Below are positions 1 through 8,182 of a DNA stretch of 23,585 nucleotides, piece by piece. The translations under genes were made by a program, and so were the position numbers. Source of the DNA: Deferribacteres bacterium (GTDB lineage Bacteria; Thermosulfidibacterota; Thermosulfidibacteria; Thermosulfidibacterales; Thermosulfidibacteraceae); contig JAADEW010000046.1 of the NCBI GenBank assembly GCA_013153205.1, positions 1 through 23,585 on the forward strand, in the 5' to 3' direction. Position 1 is the first letter of the stretch, and the number at the start of each line of letters is the position of its first letter. The notes under the pieces were generated by a model that saw only the letters and a program-made list of their open reading frames with translations, did no database searches and had not been told where the DNA came from.

Positions 1-84
1 GGATTTGATGCCTTCGTGAGAAAGCCCTTCAGCCTGGACTATCTTAAAAAGACCATACTTGAAGTCTGCTCAAAGGAGGCGTGA
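1..84 (+). CDS. C-terminal end of a response-regulator receiver domain (partial)
   Basis: The window opens inside a reading frame whose last 27 residues read GFDAFVRKPFSLDYLKK and then a short helix to a TGA at 82-84. The Lys-Pro-Phe triplet after a short hydrophobic strand is the conserved beta5/alpha5 signature of CheY-like receiver domains, and the following amphipathic helix fits alpha5. No output domain follows, so this is either a single-domain response regulator or a hybrid kinase ending in a receiver; the missing 5' part decides which. The next gene starts one base after this stop, with its ribosome binding site inside this frame, so the two are probably co-transcribed. The family call rests on a short stretch. 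Confidence 0.6.
   Translation, partial: GFDAFVRKPFSLDYLKKTILEVCSKEA
72..79 (+). promoter_or_regulatory. Ribosome binding site of the alpha/beta hydrolase gene
   Basis: AAAGGAGG sits 6 nt before the ATG at 86 and decides the start. An in-frame TTG at 59 would lengthen the protein by nine residues, but it lies upstream of this site and would place a charged tail before the first beta strand. Confidence 0.75.
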
Positions 85-85
85 A

Positions 86-784
86 ATGAAGTTAGTCTTA
101 ATTCACGGTGCGGGAAACAGAAAGGAAGTGTGGGATGATTTCGTCTCCTGCCTTCCACCGGAGATTGACGTGGTTGCCCTTGAGCTTCCCGGTCACGGAG
201 AGAATGAGGGTGAAGGCTTCACCAGCATAGAGGATTACGCTTCATGGGTTGCGGATTACATCAGGAAAAACGGGCTTGAGCCTGTGGTGGTTGCAGGCCA
301 CTCTATGGGAGGGGCTGTGGCTCTCACCCTCCTTTCAAAGGAGCCCTCACTTCTCAAAGGGGGTGTTCTCATTTCCACCGGGGCAAGGCTTAAGGTCAAT
401 CCCCAGATACTTGAGGGGTTGAAAAGCGACTATGTCGGCACCATAAGGAAGATAGCCCCCTGGACCGTTGCCAAGGGAGCTCCGCAGGATGTGATGGACA
501 GGGTTGTTGAAATATTCTCGTCCTGTAAGCCGGAGGTGGCTTACGGAGACTTCGTTGCGTGCGATAACTTTGACGGAAGGGAGTACGCTCAGAACATAAA
601 ACTTCCCGTTCTTATAGTGGTGGGGGATAAAGACATGATGACACCTGTCAAGCTTTCGGAGGAGCTTAATCGGCTCATCCCGAATTCGGAACTCAAGGTT
701 GTAGAGGGTGCCGGGCACATGATTCAGCTTGAAAAACCGGAGAAGTTGGCTTCGGTGGTTGTGGATTTTCTGAAAAAGCTGTGA
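86..784 (+). CDS. Alpha/beta hydrolase fold protein
   Basis: This 232-residue soluble hydrolase has the full alpha/beta-hydrolase layout. The oxyanion-hole strand LVLIHGAG is at residues 3-10. The nucleophile elbow GHSMGG has Ser73. The acid is Asp183 in VVGDKDMMTP, and the catalytic His211 is in GAGHMIQLEKPE. The triad is complete, so an active esterase, thioesterase or C-C hydrolase is expected, but the cap region (about residues 100-165) is not diagnostic and the substrate cannot be named. The ATG at 86 was chosen because AAAGGAGG precedes it by 6 nt and the fold starts immediately. It follows a receiver-domain gene by one base and precedes a HIT-family gene by 30 nt. Nothing in these neighbours identifies the substrate. 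Confidence 0.85.
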   Translation: MKLVLIHGAGNRKEVWDDFVSCLPPEIDVVALELPGHGENEGEGFTSIEDYASWVADYIRKNGLEPVVVAGHSMGGAVALTLLSKEPSLLKGGVLISTGARLKVNPQILEGLKSDYVGTIRKIAPWTVAKGAPQDVMDRVVEIFSSCKPEVAYGDFVACDNFDGREYAQNIKLPVLIVVGDKDMMTPVKLSEELNRLIPNSELKVVEGAGHMIQLEKPEKLASVVVDFLKKL

Positions 785-790
785 TAGATT

Positions 791-810
791 CCCACCTTCA
801 GGAGGTTGGG
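791..810 (+). promoter_or_regulatory. Ribosome binding site of the HIT gene inside a possible RNA hairpin
   Basis: CCCACCT (791-797) can pair with AGGTTGGG (803-810) around a 5-base loop, giving seven base pairs with one bulged T at 806. The Shine-Dalgarno core GGAGG (801-805), 9 nt before the ATG at 815, lies half in the loop and half in the stem. If the hairpin forms, it would reduce ribosome access. Stability has not been calculated. Confidence 0.4.
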
Positions 811-814
811 TTAA

Positions 815-1309
815 ATGAAACAGCTCTGGGCTCCGTGGCGGATAGAATACATTCTCAACGCTGAAAAGGAAGACGGCTGTTTTCTGTGCCGTGCCCTTGA
901 GGAGAGGGATAAGCCGGAAAGCCTTGTGGTTTACGTTGGCGAAAACGCCTTCGTGGTGCTGAACAGGTATCCTTACAATCCCGGCCATCTCATGGTGGTG
1001 CCTAAGAAGCATGTTTCTGAGCTTTCAAAGCTCACCTCCGACGAAAGATGCGAGCTCATGGAGCTGGTCAACTACAGCATTGAGGTGTTGAAAAAGGAGC
1101 TTTCTCCCCACGGCTTCAATGTGGGGATAAATCTTGGAAGGTGTGCGGGAGCAGGGCTTGAAACGCATGTTCACATACATGTGGTTCCGCGGTGGGCAGG
1201 AGACACCAACTTTATGCCGGTGCTTGCCGACGTTAAGGTTATACCGGAGCATATAATGGTTACTTACGAGAAGTTGAAAAAAGCCTTTTCAAAGGAGGAA
1301 GAAAAGTGA
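815..1309 (+). CDS. HIT-family nucleotide phosphorylase/hydrolase, Ap4A phosphorylase-like
   Basis: This 164-residue protein carries the histidine-triad motif HVHIHVV at residues 118-124, with His120 the expected nucleophile that forms a nucleotidyl intermediate. The N-terminal LWAPWRIEYI, the segment NRYPYNPGHLMVVPKKHVSEL, the HGFNVGINLG strand and the PRW after the triad resemble the actinobacterial-type Ap4A phosphorylases (Rv2613c-like) more than HINT proteins. Cleavage of diadenosine polyphosphates is therefore the likely role, though the exact reaction (phosphorolysis or hydrolysis) is inferred. Cys22 and Cys25 form a CxxC near the N-terminus, possibly binding zinc. The start is supported by GGAGG 9 nt upstream. 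The stop overlaps the next start by one base (TGATG). Confidence 0.9.
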   Translation: MKQLWAPWRIEYILNAEKEDGCFLCRALEERDKPESLVVYVGENAFVVLNRYPYNPGHLMVVPKKHVSELSKLTSDERCELMELVNYSIEVLKKELSPHGFNVGINLGRCAGAGLETHVHIHVVPRWAGDTNFMPVLADVKVIPEHIMVTYEKLKKAFSKEEEK

Positions 1310-1680
1310 TGATAATTCTCAGGTTGTTCATGGGGCTTGTTATAATTTTTCTTCTCGTGGCTTTTGCCATAAGAAATATGATGCCCGTTCAGCTTGATTT
1401 CTACTTTTACAAGACCCCTGAAGTTCCTCTTTTCGTGGTGATATTCTTGAGTCTTCTGGTTGGAGTTGCTGCCGCGTGGGTGCTGGTCATAGGGGAGCAG
1501 TTGAAGATGAGGGCTGAGCTGAGGAGGAAGAACAAAAAGATAAAAGAGCTTGAAAAACAGCTTGAGCTGTATGAGACGGCGAAGATTGAGGCTGACAGGA
1601 AGACCGAGGAAAAAATAGAAGAGACCGGAGAGGTAAAAGATGAAACAGCTTCCCAAGGTTTACAATCCCAAGGAAGTTGA
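1309..1680 (+). CDS. LapA-domain (DUF1049) inner-membrane protein
   Basis: This small protein of 123 residues has two hydrophobic helices (about residues 3-20 and 38-60). They are joined by a short loop containing RNMMPVQLDFYFYK, and a charged coiled-coil-like tail (KMRAELRRKNKKIKELEKQ) follows. The N..PV.L.F segment between two helices is the hallmark of the LapA/DUF1049 family, whose E. coli member helps regulate lipopolysaccharide assembly with LapB. No LapB-like TPR protein is present here. Two starts are possible: GTG at 1306 or ATG at 1309. ATG was preferred because it makes a TGATG junction with the HIT gene; AAAGGAGG at 1291-1298 serves either. The last 41 nt overlap valS in another frame, and the tail encoded there looks unconstrained. 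Confidence 0.8.
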   Translation: MIILRLFMGLVIIFLLVAFAIRNMMPVQLDFYFYKTPEVPLFVVIFLSLLVGVAAAWVLVIGEQLKMRAELRRKNKKIKELEKQLELYETAKIEADRKTEEKIEETGEVKDETASQGLQSQGS

Positions 1681-4282
1681 GGGTAAGTGGTATCAGTTCT
1701 GGCAGGATAAGGGATTTTTCCACGCTGACGAGAACGATGACAGCCGTCCCACCTACTCCATAGTAATACCCCCTCCCAACGTTACCGGCTCCCTGCACAT
1801 GGGACATGCTCTCAACTCAACCCTGCAGGATATTCTCTGCCGCTGGAAGAGGATGGAGGGCTACAATGTGCTGTGGATGCCGGGGACGGACCATGCGGGT
1901 ATCGCCACCCAGACCGTGGTTGAGAGGGAGCTTGCCAAAGAGGGAAAAAGCCGCTGGGAGCTCGGGAGGGAAGAGTTTCTGAAAAAGGTGTGGGAGTGGA
2001 AGGAGAAATACGGCAACTACATCGTTGAACAGCTTAAAAGGCTCGGATGCTCCTGCGATTGGGACAGGATAAGGTTTACTATGGATGAGGGATTTTCCCG
2101 GGCGGTGAGGGAGGTTTTCGTGTCCCTCTATGAGGAGGGGTTGATATACAAGGGGGAATACATCGTTAACTGGTGCCCCAGATGCCACACCGCCCTTTCC
2201 GACCTTGAGGTGGAGTATAAAGAGGAGCAGGGTTCCCTCTGGTACATAAAGTATCCCCTTGCTGACGGTTCCGGTTTTATCACCGTTGCAACCACCCGTC
2301 CTGAAACCATGCTGGGAGATACCGCCGTTGCTGTGAATCCCAACGACGAAAGGTATAAGGACTTCGTGGGCAAGAAGGTGGTGCTTCCCATAGTGGGAAG
2401 GGAGATACCGGTTATAGGAGACGAGTATGTTGACCCGGAGTTTGGAACGGGTGCTTTAAAGATAACCCCTGCCCACGACCCGTACGACTTTGAGATAGGC
2501 AAAAAACACGGGCTTGATTTGGTGTGCGTGATGAACCCTGACGGCACCATGAACGAAAACGCCGGCAAGTTTAAAGGGCTTGACCGGTATGAGGCGAGAA
2601 AGAGGATTGTTGAAGAGCTGAAAAGTTTGGGGCTTCTGGAAAAGGTTGAGCCTTATACCCATTCCGTGGGACACTGCTACCGCTGTGATACGGTTATAGA
2701 GCCGTATGTTTCTACTCAGTGGTTTGTTAAGACGAAACCGCTGGCTGAACCTGCCGTTGAGGCGGTGGAGAAAGGCAGAACCAGAATAATCCCGGAAAGA
2801 TGGACGAAGGTCTATTTTGAGTGGATGAGAAACATAAGGGACTGGTGCATATCAAGGCAGATTTGGTGGGGACACAGGATACCCGCATGGTATTGTCAGG
2901 ACTGCGGGGAGATTTCCGTGTCCAGAGAAGACATTACGCGCTGTCTTAAGTGCGGAAGCGAGAACATAAAGCAGGACGAGGACGTGCTTGATACATGGTT
3001 CTCCTCGGCTCTGTGGCCCTTTGGAACCATGGGCTGGCCCGAGAAGACCAGACTTCTTGAGAAGTTTTATCCCACCAGCTGTCTGGTTACCGGATTTGAC
3101 ATACTCTTTTTCTGGGTCGCCAGAATGATGATGATGGGGCTCAAGTTTATGGGCGATGTGCCCTTTTACGATGTGTATATCCACGCACTTGTGAGGGATG
3201 AGAAGGGGCAGAAGATGAGCAAAACCCGGGGTAATGTGATAGACCCCGTGGAGATGATGGAGGAATACGGCACCGATGCCCTTCGCTTTACCCTTGCCAT
3301 TCTCGCGGCTCAGGGCAGGGACATAAGGCTTTCTGAGAAGAAGATTGAGGCATACAGAAACTTTGTGAACAAAATATGGAACGCCGCAAGGTTTGTCTTT
3401 ATGAACCTTGACGGCTTTGAGGAGGCGGAGATTGAGCCTGAAAGGCTTACCCTTGCCGATAGGTGGATTCTATCGCGCCTGAACAGAACCGTTGAAGCGG
3501 CAGGGAAAGCCCTTGAGGAATACGAGTTTGATAAATATGCGTCTTCCATCTACAACTTCACATGGCATGAGCTGTGCGACTGGTATATAGAGCTTGCCAA
3601 AGAGGCTTTATACGGGGATGACAAAGAAAGAAAAGCCCTCGTTCAGAACATCCTCGTTCACATATTTGATGTGCTGATGAGGCTTCTTCACCCCGTTATG
3701 CCCTTTATCACCGAGGAGATATGGCAGGCTCTTCCCATAAGCAGAGAGGCGGACAGCATTATGGTTGCCAGATTCCCCAAGCAGAATGAGGGGTGGTTTG
3801 ACGATGAGGCGGAAAGGGACATGGGCTTCATAATGGATGTCACCGCCGCCATAAGGAATGTGAAGGCTGATATGGGCATTCCTCTGACAAAGAGGGTAGA
3901 TGTGATAGCCGAGGCGAAGGGAAGGGAGAAAGAGCTTATAGAAGGATATGGCAATTACATCCGCGCTCTGGCTTTTACGGACAGCATATCCGTGAAGGAG
4001 GAGGTTGAAAGGCCTTCTAAGTCCGCAGTCAGGGTGGTGGGTGATACGTCCATCTACATTCCTCTGGGGGATGTTATTGACTTTGAGAAGGAGAAGGCGA
4101 GGCTCAGCAGGGAGCTTTCCAAGGTGGAGAAGGAGCTTGAGAGGGTGAACAAAAAGCTTTCAAACAGAAACTTCCTTGAAAAGGCTCCCCCTGAGGTGGT
4201 GGAGAAGGAAAAGGCTATTAAGGCTGAGCTTGAGGAGAAAAGGCAAAGACTCATTGAGGCGTTGAGAAGTATTGAAGAGTAG
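1640..4282 (+). CDS. valS: Valyl-tRNA synthetase
   Basis: Cytosolic class I aminoacyl-tRNA synthetase charging tRNA-Val. The 880-residue length matches bacterial ValRS. The HIGH motif appears as HMGH at residues 53-56 after IPPPNVTGSL. The KMSKS motif is KMSKT at 525-529. The CP1 editing domain carries the TTRPETMLGDTAV signature from residue 218, expected to hydrolyse mischarged Thr-tRNA-Val. Cysteine pairs NWCPRC, CYRC, CQDCG and CLKCG are probable zinc ligands. The last 70 or so residues (FEKEKARLSRELSKVEKELE onward) form the coiled-coil tRNA-binding arm of ValRS. Its ATG lies inside the LapA-like gene (41-nt overlap) and its stop overlaps lpxK by 11 nt, so expression is probably coupled. 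No T-box or leader is present. Confidence 0.98.
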   Translation: MKQLPKVYNPKEVEGKWYQFWQDKGFFHADENDDSRPTYSIVIPPPNVTGSLHMGHALNSTLQDILCRWKRMEGYNVLWMPGTDHAGIATQTVVERELAKEGKSRWELGREEFLKKVWEWKEKYGNYIVEQLKRLGCSCDWDRIRFTMDEGFSRAVREVFVSLYEEGLIYKGEYIVNWCPRCHTALSDLEVEYKEEQGSLWYIKYPLADGSGFITVATTRPETMLGDTAVAVNPNDERYKDFVGKKVVLPIVGREIPVIGDEYVDPEFGTGALKITPAHDPYDFEIGKKHGLDLVCVMNPDGTMNENAGKFKGLDRYEARKRIVEELKSLGLLEKVEPYTHSVGHCYRCDTVIEPYVSTQWFVKTKPLAEPAVEAVEKGRTRIIPERWTKVYFEWMRNIRDWCISRQIWWGHRIPAWYCQDCGEISVSREDITRCLKCGSENIKQDEDVLDTWFSSALWPFGTMGWPEKTRLLEKFYPTSCLVTGFDILFFWVARMMMMGLKFMGDVPFYDVYIHALVRDEKGQKMSKTRGNVIDPVEMMEEYGTDALRFTLAILAAQGRDIRLSEKKIEAYRNFVNKIWNAARFVFMNLDGFEEAEIEPERLTLADRWILSRLNRTVEAAGKALEEYEFDKYASSIYNFTWHELCDWYIELAKEALYGDDKERKALVQNILVHIFDVLMRLLHPVMPFITEEIWQALPISREADSIMVARFPKQNEGWFDDEAERDMGFIMDVTAAIRNVKADMGIPLTKRVDVIAEAKGREKELIEGYGNYIRALAFTDSISVKEEVERPSKSAVRVVGDTSIYIPLGDVIDFEKEKARLSRELSKVEKELERVNKKLSNRNFLEKAPPEVVEKEKAIKAELEEKRQRLIEALRSIEE

Positions 4283-5288
4283 TGCTTTCAACAACTGGGG
4301 ATACACTTCCAGCAGGCTGAGCTGGGTGCTGTATCCCCTTTCCCTTTTCTACGCAGGCTTTATGAGGTTGAGGTCCTATCTTTACGAAAATTCCCATCTT
4401 GGAAAAAGGAGACTGCCCGTTTTCACCGTTGGAGTGGGAAATCTTACCATGGGAGGAACGGGGAAGACCCCCTTCGTGATAGGGCTTGCCAGCGCCCTGA
4501 TTAACAGGGGATTGAAGGTGGGGGTGATTTCCCGTGGATACAGGAGGAAAGGCAGGAAAGAGGTGCTGGTATCCGATGGTGAGACCCTTCTGGTTTCTGA
4601 CCCGGCTCTTTGCGGGGACGAGCCCTATCTGATAGCGCTTAAGACGCGGGCTTTCGTTGCCGTGGGGGCGGATAGAGTAAAGGCTTTTTCCCTTATGGAA
4701 GGCCTTTCCCCTGACGTTGTCATCCTTGACGATGCCTTTCAGCACATGAAGGTGGTGAAGGATGTTGACTTCTGCCTCATAGATGGAACGAGGTGCTGGG
4801 GAAACGGTCTTGTCTTTCCCGCAGGTCCTTTAAGGGAGCCTCTTTCTGCCCTCAAAAGAGCGGATGCCCTGGTTATGAGCAAGGCTTTTAATCCCGGATG
4901 CTTAAAGGATGTGGAGGGGGTTCTCAACAGGGCTCCGGTCTTCTTCTTTTTTCCGGGAATCTCTCACTTTTTGAACAGGGGAAAAAGGGTGCCTCCGCCT
5001 TCCAGGGGGGTTGTTGTAACCTGTGTTGCCAATTATCAAAATTTCGTGGACGAGCTGAAGCGCATGGGGGTGGAGGTTACTGGACTGAAGGTCTTTCCCG
5101 ACCACCACCGCTTCGGGGTAAAAGAGTTTGAAGATGTGGGAAATGGCAATATAATACTTACTGAAAAAGACTGGGTGAACTTGCCCTCCTCTTTAAAGGA
5201 GAGTGAGAGGGTTTTTGTCGCCGTGCAGGATGCGGAAATACCGGAAGAGTTGCTTGAGTTTTTAGGGGAAAGACTTGCCTTTAGATAG
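4272..5288 (+). CDS. lpxK: Tetraacyldisaccharide 4'-kinase (lipid A synthesis)
   Basis: LpxK phosphorylates the 4' position of the tetraacyl-disaccharide 1-phosphate lipid A precursor at the inner membrane, so the organism makes lipopolysaccharide. Evidence in the 338 residues: an N-terminal membrane-associated helix (SWVLYPLSLFYAGF); the P-loop GGTGKT at residues 61-66 in GVGNLTMGGTGKTPF; SRGYRRKGR; the catalytic pair Asp153-Asp154 in VILDDAFQH; the PAGPLREPL segment; and the PDHH motif late in the protein. The start is a TTG at 4272, 11 nt inside valS, with only a weak ribosome binding site. It was chosen because the membrane helix begins soon after and no better start precedes it. It is followed by mrdA with a 14-nt overlap, forming an envelope cluster. 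Confidence 0.95.
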   Translation: MKSSAFNNWGYTSSRLSWVLYPLSLFYAGFMRLRSYLYENSHLGKRRLPVFTVGVGNLTMGGTGKTPFVIGLASALINRGLKVGVISRGYRRKGRKEVLVSDGETLLVSDPALCGDEPYLIALKTRAFVAVGADRVKAFSLMEGLSPDVVILDDAFQHMKVVKDVDFCLIDGTRCWGNGLVFPAGPLREPLSALKRADALVMSKAFNPGCLKDVEGVLNRAPVFFFFPGISHFLNRGKRVPPPSRGVVVTCVANYQNFVDELKRMGVEVTGLKVFPDHHRFGVKEFEDVGNGNIILTEKDWVNLPSSLKESERVFVAVQDAEIPEELLEFLGERLAFR

Positions 5289-7113
5289 GGAAAAACAGCT
5301 GACGAGATTAAAGAAACGCCTTGAGGGATTCGGCAGGGTTGCCTTTTTAGCCTTTGCCGTGCTCGTAGGCTTTTCCTTTTATCTTCAGGTTATAAAGGGC
5401 GATTATTACTACTTCCTTTCCGAAAAAAACAGGATAAGGGTATATCCCCTTTTTCCACCGAGGGGCAAGATATTTGACCGGGAGGGGAATGTTCTTGCCA
5501 CCAACTATCCCACCTTTGATTTATACATAGTGCCTTATTACCTTTTCAAAGAGTGCAGAAAGGAGAAGATACCTTACTGGAAGCACCCCACTTTCAGGCT
5601 CCTTGTGAAAGAAGTGGGAGTGGACGAGGAGAGGCTGAAGGATAATCTTGAGAAGGGCAAAAGGGCCCCTTTCGTTCCAAGGCTTATCGCCAAGGGCCTC
5701 ACCGAGTCTCAGCTTGCCAAGGTGGAAAGCCTCAAGTGGGCTTTAAGGGGCGTTTATGTGGATGCGGCTGAGACGAGAAGATACCCTTACGGTGAGCTTT
5801 TTGCCCATGTGGTTGGGTATGTGGGGGAGGTGACGGAGAAGGATGTTAAGTCCCTGAAGTTCTATCCGGGAGATTCCGTGGGGAAGACGGGGCTTGAGAA
5901 GTATTACGATGAGCTTCTTCACGGAATAGGAGGATGGGAAAGCTGGGAGGTGGATGCCCTTGGACACAGGATAAAACCGGTGGCAAAGTCCATACCCACG
6001 AAAGGCATGGACCTGAAAACCACCCTGCTTCTTCCCCTTCAGGAAAAGGCAAAAGAGCTTTTTGAAGGCAAAATCGGGGCTGTGGTTGCTCTGGACCCCA
6101 ATACCGGTGAGGTGCTGGCTCTTTACAGCTCCCCCTCCTTTGACCCAAATCTCTTTCCACGGGGAATAAGCGTTAAAGACTGGAAGCGGCTGAACAGAGA
6201 CAAAACCCGCCCCATGACCAACAGAGCCATCTCGGGAACCTACCCTCCCGGCTCGGTCTTTAAGCTGGTGGTGGCTCTGGCCGGTCTCACCGAAAAGAAG
6301 CTTAACCCCTGGCACAAGATAAACTGCACGGGTGCCATGCGTTTCGGCAACAGGGTGTTCAGGTGCTGGAAGAGGCAGGGGCACGGGAAGACCGACCTGT
6401 ATAAAGGTATCGTTCAGTCCTGCGATGTCTATTTTTACAATGTTGGCAAGGACCTCGGGGTTGACCTGATAAGCAAGTATGCCTTTATGCTGGGGCTCGG
6501 CAAGAAGACCGGTATAGACCTGCCCTATGAAGCGAAAGGGATTGTGCCCACTAAAAAGTGGAAGCGGAAGAGGTTTAAGGCTCCCTGGTATCCGGGTGAG
6601 ACCCTTAACTACGCCATAGGTCAGGGATACATAAACGTGACCCCCATACAGCTTGCGGTTTTGTCCTCGTTCTTTGCCAATGGGGGTTATCTCGTTGTGC
6701 CTCACTTGAACCTTGAGGAGAAGGTTAAGAAGATAGACCTTGGTATCCCGAAGAGATACATAAATCTGGTGAGGAGAGCCATGCTCGGAGTTGTGGAGGA
6801 CGAGCACGGCACAGCTCACTGGACGGCAAGGCTGAAAGGGATAAAGATTGCGGGGAAAACGGGGACCGCGCAGGTTGTCTCCAGAGAGATTGAGGAAAGG
6901 TATAAAAAAGGGCACAGAATTGTGAAGAAGCGTTATGCGGAGCACGCTTGGTTTGTGGCTTTTGCCCCTTATAAAAAGCCGCTTATTGCAGTTGCCGTGG
7001 TGGTTGAGCATGGAGGACACGGCTCGTCAAGTGCCGCTCCTATTGCTAAGGAGATTATTGCGGAGTATCTCAGATACAAAGGGCTGTTGAAGGAGAAAGA
7101 TGCGGGTAAATAA
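5275..7113 (+). CDS. mrdA: Penicillin-binding protein 2, elongasome transpeptidase
   Basis: Class B PBP that cross-links peptidoglycan during side-wall elongation with RodA. Its 612 residues comprise a short cytoplasmic start, one membrane helix (about 20-38), the PBP dimerisation region (RGKIFDREGNVLATN, then GVYVDAAETRRYPYG and HVVGYVGEV) and the transpeptidase domain. Active-site motifs are SVFK with Ser327 and Lys330, SCD at 382-384 (the SxD form usual for PBP2), and KTGT at 528-531. The TTG start at 5275 has AGGGGA 5 nt upstream and overlaps lpxK by 14 nt. The following rodA overlaps by 14 nt, the classic mrdA-rodA pairing; mreBCD are not in the window. A 425-codon open frame on the opposite strand here is a shadow. 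Confidence 0.97.
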   Translation: MPLDREKQLTRLKKRLEGFGRVAFLAFAVLVGFSFYLQVIKGDYYYFLSEKNRIRVYPLFPPRGKIFDREGNVLATNYPTFDLYIVPYYLFKECRKEKIPYWKHPTFRLLVKEVGVDEERLKDNLEKGKRAPFVPRLIAKGLTESQLAKVESLKWALRGVYVDAAETRRYPYGELFAHVVGYVGEVTEKDVKSLKFYPGDSVGKTGLEKYYDELLHGIGGWESWEVDALGHRIKPVAKSIPTKGMDLKTTLLLPLQEKAKELFEGKIGAVVALDPNTGEVLALYSSPSFDPNLFPRGISVKDWKRLNRDKTRPMTNRAISGTYPPGSVFKLVVALAGLTEKKLNPWHKINCTGAMRFGNRVFRCWKRQGHGKTDLYKGIVQSCDVYFYNVGKDLGVDLISKYAFMLGLGKKTGIDLPYEAKGIVPTKKWKRKRFKAPWYPGETLNYAIGQGYINVTPIQLAVLSSFFANGGYLVVPHLNLEEKVKKIDLGIPKRYINLVRRAMLGVVEDEHGTAHWTARLKGIKIAGKTGTAQVVSREIEERYKKGHRIVKKRYAEHAWFVAFAPYKKPLIAVAVVVEHGGHGSSSAAPIAKEIIAEYLRYKGLLKEKDAGK

Positions 7114-8182
7114 AGGCATTCTGTCAAAAAGACTTGATTTGGGTGTGGTGTTCGTCTTTTTTCTGATTTCAGCGATAGGACTCTTTACCCTTGCCGGCAT
7201 TTACGAGGGCTCTATCTTCTTGAAAAGGCAGATTTTGTGGCATGTCATTGGTATAGCCGCCTTTTTAGGGGTGCTCTCCTTTGACAGAAAGTTTTTTCGG
7301 GAGTGGGTCTGGTTCTTTTACATAGGGGCTATCGCCCTTTTGATAATGGTTCTCATAGTGGGGAAGGTGGGAAAGGGCGCTCAGAGGTGGATTATAATCG
7401 GTCCCTTCAGATTACAGCCTTCCGAGTTTGCCAAGATAGCTCTGGCTCTTGCTCTTGGAAGCGTGTTTGAGCACTTCAGCGTTAAGGGGAGAATTCCTCT
7501 GGGGTTAAGGGAGGTTCTGATTGTAGGGGCTGTGTGCCTTCCCTTTTTCATTCTCACCGCCATGCAGCCAGATTTGGGAACGGCTTTAATCTTTGTTCTG
7601 GTTGCCGCCACCGTCTCTTTTTTCGCGGGTATAAAGAGGGGGACGCTTGTGCTCTGCCTGCTGTTCGCCTTTGTGGTGGCTTTTGTGGGCTGGAACCACT
7701 TAAAACCCTACCAGAAAAACAGGATAATAGCCTTTTTAGACCCGAAAAAGGACCCTTACAGGACCGGTTATCACATAATACAGTCAAGAATAGCCATAGG
7801 TTCGGGCAGACTCTGGGGTAAGGGGTATATGAAAGGGACCCAGAGCAGGCTCAACTTTATTCCGGAAAAGCACACGGATTTTATATTTCCCACATTTGCC
7901 GAGGACTGGGGATTCATCGGGGTTTGTGTTCTTCTCTTCCTCTACTTCGTTTTCATAACGAGAATTATTGAAATCTGCAAGCGGGCAAAGAACCCCTATG
8001 CCTTATACACCACCGTGGCTCTGGGAGCCATCTTTTTCTGGCACATCGTTATAAATGTGGGGATGACCATGGGCCTTCTACCTGTCGTGGGAGTGCCTCT
8101 CCCCCTGATGAGCTACGGCGGTTCCGCAACGGTGGCTTCTTACATTACCCTTGGACTTATACTTGTGATGGTGAGGGAGTGA
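7100..8182 (+). CDS. rodA: RodA, SEDS-family peptidoglycan glycosyltransferase
   Basis: A polytopic inner-membrane protein of 360 residues with about ten hydrophobic helices. RodA polymerises lipid II glycan strands during rod-shape elongation and works with PBP2, encoded just upstream. SEDS signatures include GAQRWIIIGPFRLQPSEFAK, MQPDLGTA, YQKNRIIAFLDP, HTDFIFPTFAEDWGF and the C-terminal GVPLPLMSYGGSA. Asp260 in HTDF corresponds by motif to the catalytic aspartate of RodA/FtsW. RodA is preferred over FtsW because of the partner PBP2 and the SYGGSA context. The ATG at 7100 follows AGGAG by 4 nt. The stop shares one base with the next start (TGATG). Confidence 0.96.
   Translation: MRVNKGILSKRLDLGVVFVFFLISAIGLFTLAGIYEGSIFLKRQILWHVIGIAAFLGVLSFDRKFFREWVWFFYIGAIALLIMVLIVGKVGKGAQRWIIIGPFRLQPSEFAKIALALALGSVFEHFSVKGRIPLGLREVLIVGAVCLPFFILTAMQPDLGTALIFVLVAATVSFFAGIKRGTLVLCLLFAFVVAFVGWNHLKPYQKNRIIAFLDPKKDPYRTGYHIIQSRIAIGSGRLWGKGYMKGTQSRLNFIPEKHTDFIFPTFAEDWGFIGVCVLLFLYFVFITRIIEICKRAKNPYALYTTVALGAIFFWHIVINVGMTMGLLPVVGVPLPLMSYGGSATVASYITLGLILVMVRE

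Noticed and set aside
5743..7020. Long open frame on the - strand (425 codons) inside mrdA
   Set aside because: It lies wholly within a clear PBP2 gene with all active-site motifs, and its translation shows no recognisable domain. It arises because the sense strand rarely uses codons that are antisense stops.
7534..7821. Second + strand frame inside rodA
   Set aside because: Out-of-frame reading of a membrane protein gene; Cys/Arg-rich translation with no family resemblance.
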